From: Stictocephala bisonia
Taxonomy: Eukaryota > Arthropoda > Insecta > Hemiptera > Membracidae
Assembly (NCBI GenBank): GCA_035578905.1
Contig: JAQJVL010000153.1
Span: forward strand, 1,263,501-1,327,500
Reading direction: 5' to 3'
Length of the DNA: 64,000 nucleotides
The notes beneath the pieces were generated by a model. The model searched no databases and was not told the origin of the DNA. It saw only the letters and a program-made list of their open reading frames with translations. The stretch's first letter is position 1, and each line of letters starts with the position of its first letter. The position numbers were made by a program, and so were the translations under genes. Of the stretch, positions 57,126-64,000 are shown in pieces.

Positions 57126-57777
57126 CCCTTAAAACGCGGCATCCGTATATATACGCATGTTTACAATTGCCCGTAACGCGTTATACGTAATATTTCGCGA
57201 GCTGGTAAAAATAATCCTAGAACAGGCCTAATACAACGTAGCGAGTTCTAAGATCCAAGGTAAAGACTATTTTTAGGTTATTATTCATTATCGAGACCTT
57301 TGGGCTGGTTACTAGGCAACGAATGTAAATAATATGAAGTTTTCATTCATTATTGCCTCTGTCGAGGTAACCGCTAGCGCTCGAAACGAATATATACGCA
57401 TCTGCTAGTCACATGACGCGGCGACCGGCTGGCGCTCAAGTCAGTCTGCAGTTGTTTGTTGTCTTTCGTGCGTTGTACTAACCTCTGTTGTGTAAACAAA
57501 GTTTATTATTTCGAATTTACTCTATATTTTTCATTGTAAAGTCTAGTTTTATTTTTGTTGTAAATAGTGTTTTTCGTTTTTACAGTTTTGATAAAACTTT
57601 GTAATGAATAAAAAATGAATATAAAAAATACAATATCGTTATTATTATTTTTTTTACATTGTACTATCCTGGTTTAGATTAAAAAAAATAAAACTTTACA
57701 AAATCTAAAATTATATATATTCAAGAAAATTAAGCGTTAATGGAAAAATTACAGAAAATTGCTCAGCGTTTTAAGGG
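57126..57777. mobile_element. piggyBac-type MITE, 652 bp, TTAA flanks
   Basis: The ends CCCTTAAAACGCGGCATCC and, inverted, GCTCAGCGTTTTAAGGG, with TTAA on both sides (57122-57125 and 57778-57781). The subterminal CGGCAT-CCGTATATATACGC matches the piggyBac copy at 28.6-31.3 kb, so it is probably a deletion derivative of that family. Further TATATACGCAT motifs recur near 57390. Confidence 0.9.
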
Positions 57778-58019
57778 TTAAAATGGTGTGGTTATTTGTT
57801 ATATCCAACCCTCCTATATTAAGATCATATTGAATTAATTTTAAGAAGTAATGTTTAAAAGAAAGTAAAATAATATATTTTTGTGATCTTATCATTTTAT
57901 AATGATGTTCATAATCATTAAGACTGTAGGAGTGTTAGCAACAATACATTGTGACATTTAATATTATTAGTATCATTTTAAAATTTGTTATGCAAAAATA
58001 GAGAATTTTCAGAAGGATT

Positions 58020-59650
58020 TACTCAAAGGAGCAGAAAGTTGGGGCAGTGTGCCTGACATTCGATGCTGTTTTAAGTGATATACCATCTTTGATTGCAGGT
58101 CTGTTGGAAGGTTGTTGTAGACTTTCCTAGTAATATGTAGTTTTCTGATACATCTTCATTTGGCGAATAAGTAGATTATAGAGACTAGCATGTCCTTTGT
58201 TGAAATTCTAAAGTTCCTGAAAGCTTCACTGCAGAACTCCAATTATAGAAGGCCAGCTGGAACTCGACATGACAAATATTCTTTCAAGATGTCTTGCAAA
58301 TGTTCAACCTCAAGTTTTAGGTGATATTGACAAGGCACAAAGTATGCTATTTTGATTTTTTTCTCGTTGGCGATTGATGCAATTTGTTTTACTACACAGA
58401 GGCTCATATTAAGTTTTTGGTCAGGTTAATGTGTGAAGTCAAGGTCTTATTCTTACCAAACTTTACACCAGCAAATTTGATCTGCTTTCCCAAGTTGATA
58501 CGTGGGATAGCAGGAATTTCAGTATATCTTCTTTAAAAATCCCACCTGGCTGGTTTTAGATAATTTCAGGAAATCATTAACATGGCATCATTATTGTAAT
58601 GCCATGTTAAGTATATGGTAGAAAGTAACTACTAGTCGGTCTTCTGATTTCCCATGCAACATCAAGGTGGTGTCATATGCATATTTTAATTGAGTAAAAA
58701 TATCGTATAGGTATTAGGACATGTCATTAATAAACATTATGAAAATAACTATTGGCATTCCTCTTCAATTTGGTAGAAAATTTGATCTTACTTCTATACT
58801 GACTCCTTTAATTGTATGCCTAAGCGCCACAAGCTGATTTCTCTTCTCTAGAAAGCGGTTAAACCTTAGTTTTGCCGAAATTCTCACAACTAATAATTCT
58901 AGCTTATATGCTATAAGTTTATTATTGAAGCCACACAGGAGTCTAGGAGAACAGCTGCCATTGATCATTGATATTGTTGTTGACTAACCTTTTGTGAAGT
59001 CTTGCTTGTTATTATCAATAAGCTGTGTTGGTAACAACGATCTAAAATGCACTTGAGTAAAGTGTGAGGAGGTTGGCACAGTAGAAATGTATCTATAGTT
59101 CTCAGTCTTTGCAGAATCCCTATTCTTGAACTTTAGACACCTTCATATCAGATGGAAACTTATCATCAAAACGATCTATCAAAAAATGATTATTAGTATG
59201 ATTACCTAATATGCACATAATACTTTTTACATAATTTCATCAGCGTGTGCAGAAATGTTGGGTTTTAAGTTAATTATATCATTTCTTCTCAATTAGTATT
59301 TGGAATGATGAATAGGTTGTTCAAAATTTAACAATTATCTACTCTAAGTAGTTGCACAGCTTTTTCTCTAGAATATCATATGATGAGAGGTATGTTTAAA
59401 ACTTTTCCGAAAAAGAGCAATCGAAATCTACATTTTTATTGTTTTCTATTCTTATTACAACAGTTTTGAGATAAATATATTATTTTTTAAAGCAGTAATT
59501 GAAACTATTTGTAAAAAAAGTCTTTTAAATCTTCAATACAATTTTGTCAAGAAACTCATTAGGGTTGACTTGTACCAAAATGGAAAAAAAACAAGAAAAT
59601 AGTAAAGATAATAAATGAAATTAAAAGCCCAAATGATAGTAGATTTCATT
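58020..59650 (-). pseudogene. Jockey-type LINE reverse transcriptase relic
   Basis: On the minus strand the order is: DKFPSDMKVSKVQE near 59155, then CILDRCYQHSLLI (finger region); KRNQLVALRHTIKGVSIEVR near 58850; GMPIVIFIMFINDMS near 58730 (normally GVPQGSVLGPxLFxxFINDM); and KYAYDTTLMLHGKSEDRLVV near 58690 (YADD changed to YAYD, one catalytic Asp lost). INLGKQIKFAGVKFGKNKTL near 58470 follows, and VYNNLPTDLQSKM near 58090 at the C-terminal end. Stops and frameshifts are frequent. It is a separate, older copy from the LINE at 5.5-9.2 kb. Confidence 0.75.
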
Positions 59651-60863
59651 CTCTTCAGCAGGTTATTCTTATAACATTAGGCCTTGGTATAAGTCATTAT
59701 GATTATTGATCATCCCTCCAAATTTCAATTTTCTGGAGTGGCTTATTTAAGATTGAACTCTTCTCTCTTGATATAAGAGGGTAGTTATTAAGTTGGAACA
59801 TCTATTAACTGACATAAAAGTTTGTTTTTAAACTTACATCCCTTCTACTGGCAAGCTCTTGTTTATTTTCAAACTTCTTTAATAATTTTTTGCTCAGTAC
59901 AAAATAATTATGATCAACATTTGACTAATAAGTTGAAAAGCTGAATGTGAAAATAATATATGAAAGTAAAATACTCATTTTTTTGCACCACAAGTAAAAT
60001 TAAACAGAAAATAAATATTAAATTGTAATTCCAATTAATACACCAATTCCCTTATTCAGAAGTGTTGATGAAAAATAAAAAAAAAAAAAAAATAAAACTA
60101 TTTTAGTTGATCTTAAACTTTTATCGAGTGTCTAATTACAAGCTACAAACTTACAAATGTTATATTTTATGTTATTAGAAAGTTTTAAGTTTTCAGGTAA
60201 AGATTTGATAAGTTTAAATGTGCTCATGACCAGAATGAGATAATCATAACTGTAGCAACAACAGTAAATTAAGCAAAAAAATAAAAAGCAGTAAAAAGAA
60301 AATGTATATGTTTTGTGCAAACTGATAAAAAGATTTCAAATTTGTTATTAGATTAACAAAAGAAATAATCACATTATTGATAAACTGAAGAAGCATAATA
60401 GATCCTTCTTGTGTGTTAATCTTTTGTTTTCAGAGTAATCTTAAAAAATTTTAAATATTGATTTTATTCCATTATTTTAATTGCAATTTTACCAATAAAA
60501 TCCTCTCACTTGTAAGCTTACGTACAAAACAAAAGAATATTTATAAATATTCTGGTCAGAAGGAGTTAGTATTGACTACTAGATATTCAAATGCAAAATC
60601 CTGATTATTCACTCAAACTTATGATGATTGTGATGCAATACATCTGATTCATTGGTATATTATTTTTATTCTTGTAAGTTCCTTTTTATTTAAGTCTCAA
60701 AAACTTCAAATAACACTTCCCAGATAAATTCTTTTATTGTTTTGTCGAGGAATAAGGATTTTTGTTAACAGGTTGTAAAAATTTGCCCCTTCTCTCCAAA
60801 ATTAAATAACTGTTTAGTTGACCACTTGTTGAATACATTTTTTGTAAATACGTATATATTATA
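59651..60863. other. Intronic non-coding sequence
   Basis: I see no gene. It is very AT-rich. Confidence 0.35.
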
Positions 60864-60960
60864 ATCATGAGGGCCAGGTGACCGAGTGGTTGTTACTCGG
60901 AGCAGATGTCCCGGGTTTGGTTCCTGGAGAGGTGAACAGATGGAAAACCCTCCCTTGAAA
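60864..60960 (+). repeat. tRNA-derived SINE head
   Basis: A-box-like GGTGACCGAGTGG (60877-60889) and B-box-like GGTTTGGTTCC (60914-60924) lie at tRNA-like spacing. The clover-leaf does not close, so it is a SINE or a tRNA relic. It is followed by a T-rich stretch. Confidence 0.5.
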
Positions 60961-61321
60961 AAATATGTCTAGTTATTTTTTTTGTAGTATGTTGATTTCT
61001 TCTAGTGATATTCAGAGATTTATAATCAACCTGTAATTATTATAATTTCTTGTACAAATTTCAATATTTATGAGAACTAAGAGCATATATTAGTAGCTAT
61101 AACAAAATGAGAAGTCTATATACACTGAGCACTTGAAAGAACAAACGTTGTTTAGTTCAAACACCTTTACATAATTTGAAATGCTTCAGTAGATTTTTAT
61201 ATCTATTTACTGAGAACTATTTTTAAAAGCATTATTTGATGTATTGGATAGTCAGTGAACATTATGGGTGTGTAGTAGCATGTTAAGATGGAACACGATT
61301 GGTTGCAAGATGTTGAAGTAC

Positions 61322-61546
61322 CTGAGGCAGGGTCAATGGTAGATGTTGGCCGCTTGCTGTCTTAACTAGTGCTGCCACTTGTCCTGGTTGTTGCGCCTGT
61401 AGTCCCGCTTGAGCAAGTATCTGTGCAGGTGTAAGTCCACCTGATTTACCCGCCACTGCCACCCCAGTCGCGGTTGCTGTGCTTTGCCGCTTTATCAATG
61501 CTGCCATCTCTGATTCAGAAACTCTTGTTACACCTGCCTGCTTCAC
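61322..61546 (-). CDS. dom: Internal coding exon 1 of a Domino/EP400-like gene (75 codons)
   Basis: This is an open 225-bp exon read on the minus strand, bounded by an acceptor ending in CTAG before GTGAAG and a donor CAG/GTACTT. It is in phase 0 at both ends. The peptide begins VKQAGVTRVSESEMAALIKR and continues with a low-complexity A/Q/G-rich stretch (LTPAQILAQAGLQ, PGQVAALVKTASG). The VTRVSESEMAALIKR segment is what I remember from the Q-rich C-terminal tail of helicase Domino/EP400, the SWR1/NuA4-type nuclear chromatin remodeller. That identity is family memory and not a search result. The pyrimidine tract upstream of the acceptor is weak. No SNF2 helicase, HSA or SANT motif is in the window, so this is only the 3' part of a larger gene. 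The reading frame also stays open past the donor to a stop at 61283, so an intron-retained ending is possible. Confidence 0.6.
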
Positions 61547-62210
61547 CTAGATCACCCCACGGTGGTTCACACAACAAAACTTGATACTGACTTTGCTAAA
61601 TAAACATTTTAGCTTTAATTTTACGTATAGTAATATAAAACATTCTGTAAAATAATTTATAATGCATACTACACTTTGATTACTTAGGAGAACATTTGAT
61701 TTTAAAGTTCAGACTAATCCACAATTAATTAGAGTACTAATTAATAATTTAGTGACGTTATAATACTTAACAGCAGTGGATAACAATGTGTATTTTGTGA
61801 CGTTATAATACTTAACAGCAGTGGATAACAATGTGTATTTTGCTTTTTAATACTTTACACACAACACCTTACAAAGCTTTAATTAACAAATAATTTAATA
61901 ACAATTCAGCTTTTCTTTGAAAAAATGTATTTGACACTTATTTAAAATTAGTTATACCATAGTTTTATATCATTAATCTATTCACAATAATTGTTGAAAA
62001 GGATCTGTCATAAATTACTATAAAAATACACTCCTTAATGTTAAGATTGTGAATTATGTTTCTGTTCCAGTTTTATTAGAATAATAAAATCAAAGATAAA
62101 ATGAGGATCTCTTGATTGTAACAGTCTTTAACGACTACTGTCATCTAAAAACGCCCAGCAATATTTAAAAAAAAGGAGCACTGATATAAACTATATGACT
62201 AAAAAGCTGG
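61547..62210. other. Intronic sequence with a 45-bp tandem duplication
   Basis: 61753-61797 is repeated exactly at 61798-61842 (tgacgttataatacttaaca to gtgtattttg). No gene is seen in the rest. Confidence 0.6.
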
Positions 62211-62392
62211 TTTCAGTAGTTATGAAAGGAAAGCATAGGAAATGTATAGCTGGTAAACTGCTTCACTGTAGATAGAACATAATCACATCACAAAGAAATG
62301 GTTAATGAAATATTTCACTAACTATTGTGTTTATCTACAGTGAAGCAGTTTACCAGGTATGCTGCTTTCCTTTCCTTTCATTACTACTGAAA
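62211..62392. repeat. Foldback element, 60-bp arms
   Basis: Arms 62211-62276 and 62334-62392 are inverted copies (tttcagtagttatgaaagga, and the inverse tcctttcattactactgaaa). The loop is 57 bp. A single-arm relative with the same loop sequence (cacatcacaaagaaa) lies at 27371-27462. Confidence 0.75.
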
Positions 62393-64000
62393 TAGATCCT
62401 AGGCCTAGTGCCCCAAATTTAACCTGTAAAAAGCTAGTTTGTAACAATTATCAATTGCTAAAACTTTAGACAGTTAAAACCCATTTAAGGAAGGTCATGA
62501 AATTTATGATCAGGTTATGCTCAAGGGACCAAGAGAGGGAGACTGAATAGTGAATATAGAACCTGTGAAGATAGTACAAGAACTAATTTCATGAGATAGG
62601 CAGATCCGCTTCACAGGACCCTTATTGGCGGACAGTCTTCTTCTTTTTAGTCGATGGTTTAATAAAGGACATAAGAGGAAGGACTCAAATGTCATTTCAC
62701 TTTCATCCTTAAAGTTAAAGTAACTCACATAGGTTGTAAGTTCCTCACTATAGCCTGAAGCTAAAGCCAAATGCACAAAAACATTTGTTTACTTTGTGTT
62801 GAGTTAGATCAGTGGGATTTTGTCTATAAAAGGTTACGTTCAAGAACATTTTTAACTAACCATTTTAAAATTATATTTTGGCCATTCTAAAAACTTGGCC
62901 CATATTTTCCCTGAGGGAAAATCAACCTGTTGTCAGCAAACTAGTACTAGTTCCTCATTCAACTTTAAAATTTTGCTATATCTTACTAATATATCAAAAA
63001 CTAATGGTGTCTATCTGTTACTCAATCATGCAAAAACTACTGAACCCATTCATCTGAAATTTTGCATGGACATTCTTAGGGTCTCTGATTAACACATAGG
63101 CATATCTTTATTTTGAAATTCCATCAGGAAACTACCCCAGGGGTTCTAAGAAGTATCAATGCAACCCCTATGGCAATACAAATTTGACAATTAATTATTT
63201 GTAATAGTTTCATTAATCAGCTGTTGGAATAAATAAACAATTTAAATAGATCTGAAGTACATACCGGACCAAACCTAATCACAACCACGGTAACTAGAAA
63301 AGACGGTAGGTATTACGATGAGGCTGCGCAGTAGACTGTGACGTCACATGGGCGAAATCACCTGGTTTGATTATTTGATAAAATACTCGTAACTAAATCT
63401 ATCAATCACATGGAAGCATTCAGCTAAATAGTAGGCAAGTTATTTACTACTTATCAGCTGGAATTGTAAACTACGGGAATTAGAACAGTATTTTTGTGTT
63501 TGTTGTTGCCATTTCGCCCATGTGACATCATACCTACTGTCTTCTTTCTTCCTAGTGGTACTGTGACTGCAACACACTTTTGCATTATACAGATGCCAGT
63601 AGGTAAATGTTTTGTATTACTGAATGCAAAAAACACATGTAAATCAACGTAATCGCTGTATAAAGGATGGGCACAGTGCTCGTTATTTATATAAATCAAG
63701 TAGGAATTACAAATGATTTAGAATATGAAATGGAAGAGTAATTAAGTAATATGAGAGTATTTATTAAAAATTAAAAGAACTAGATTATGTCAGGAATAAA
63801 AGTTTGACCAAAAAGAAGTTGTATAAAGTAAAGGAGCTTGCACAAGAAGAGGAGACCTTAGTCACTGATTGAGTTTTAACTCACTGACGGTTAGAAATTC
63901 CATCCCGTACATTCCCTCCAAAAAATAATTTAAGTCTGCAGAAATTTTTGAAAAATGGATAGAACAATTCGAGAATTTTACAGAAGTAGGTTATTTAAAA
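62393..64000. other. Non-coding sequence with repeat relics
   Basis: No gene is supported. 62985-63180 (gcaaaaactactgaacccat, gaaattttgcatggacattc) resembles a dispersed insect repeat tail. 63299-63358 and 63510-63546 hold inverted GGTAGGTAT and CACATGGGCGAAAT blocks, probably the ends of a small MITE. The last 300 bases are AT-rich without a recognisable frame. Confidence 0.4.

Noticed and set aside
62510..62776. 88-codon minus-strand frame (ELTTYVSYFNFKDESEMTFE)
   Set aside because: No recognisable family, no splice sites in a phase compatible with the host gene, and surrounded by repeats. Not enough support.

Overview
The window is animal, almost certainly insect, genomic DNA: AT-rich, with long introns and a dense, layered load of transposable elements. 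It contains no prokaryotic operons, rRNA genes or CRISPR arrays. The mix of elements (mariner and Tc1-like, Tigger/pogo, piggyBac, Jockey-type LINEs, Penelope-like, Helitron/Helentron, gypsy) fits a large insect genome, perhaps a hemipteran, but the species cannot be fixed from the sequence alone.

Host gene. One host gene can be supported. It is on the minus strand, and at least six short internal exons run from 61546 down to 22903, with a possible terminal exon at 18310-18241. The exons encode a low-complexity Q/V/T/A-rich region that I read as the C-terminal tail of a helicase Domino/EP400-type chromatin remodeller. This rests on family memory and not on a search; the ATPase domains lie outside the window. 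All six internal exons are whole numbers of codons, in phase 0 at both ends, and each begins with a Val codon. Introns are 3.0 to 14.0 kb and hold most of the mobile DNA.

Layout in + coordinates. 1-18240 lies beyond the 3' end of the gene and carries minisatellites, a repeat pair, a MITE with 17-20 bp terminal inverted repeats, a Jockey-type LINE with an in-frame 243-bp duplication and a foldback insertion (5.5-9.2 kb), a piggyBac-type MITE (11.0-11.8 kb), a mariner scrap and a Tc1/mariner-like element (14.7-16.1 kb). The intron at 18.3-22.9 kb holds a Penelope-like GIY-YIG fragment, rearranged gypsy pieces and a tRNA-like SINE relic. The intron at 23-26 kb holds a 120-bp satellite array. The intron at 26.2-31.6 kb holds a LINE scrap and a decayed piggyBac. 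The intron at 31.8-37.4 kb holds LTR-like sequence with a mariner inside it. The intron at 37.5-51.5 kb holds a 6.4-kb element with long inverted repeats and an unfamiliar gene, itself hit by a piggyBac MITE and a Helentron piece. It also holds a three-layer nest: a pogo-like element, containing a 36-bp G-quadruplex minisatellite, containing a Tigger element. The intron at 51.7-61.3 kb holds a Helitron helicase relic, foldbacks, a second piggyBac MITE and a third LINE.

Novelty. The most unusual object is the 6.4-kb element at 37799-44172. It has about 540-bp inverted repeats, a candidate 3-bp TAG target duplication, and a decayed minus-strand gene with clustered acidic motifs (HEEAD, DSDVVV, TGCDT). 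I recognise the gene as a recurrent uncharacterised metazoan family and suggest, as inference only, that it is a PIN/FEN-like nuclease acting in transposition. Every transposon gene seen here is broken by stops, frameshifts or loss of a catalytic residue.
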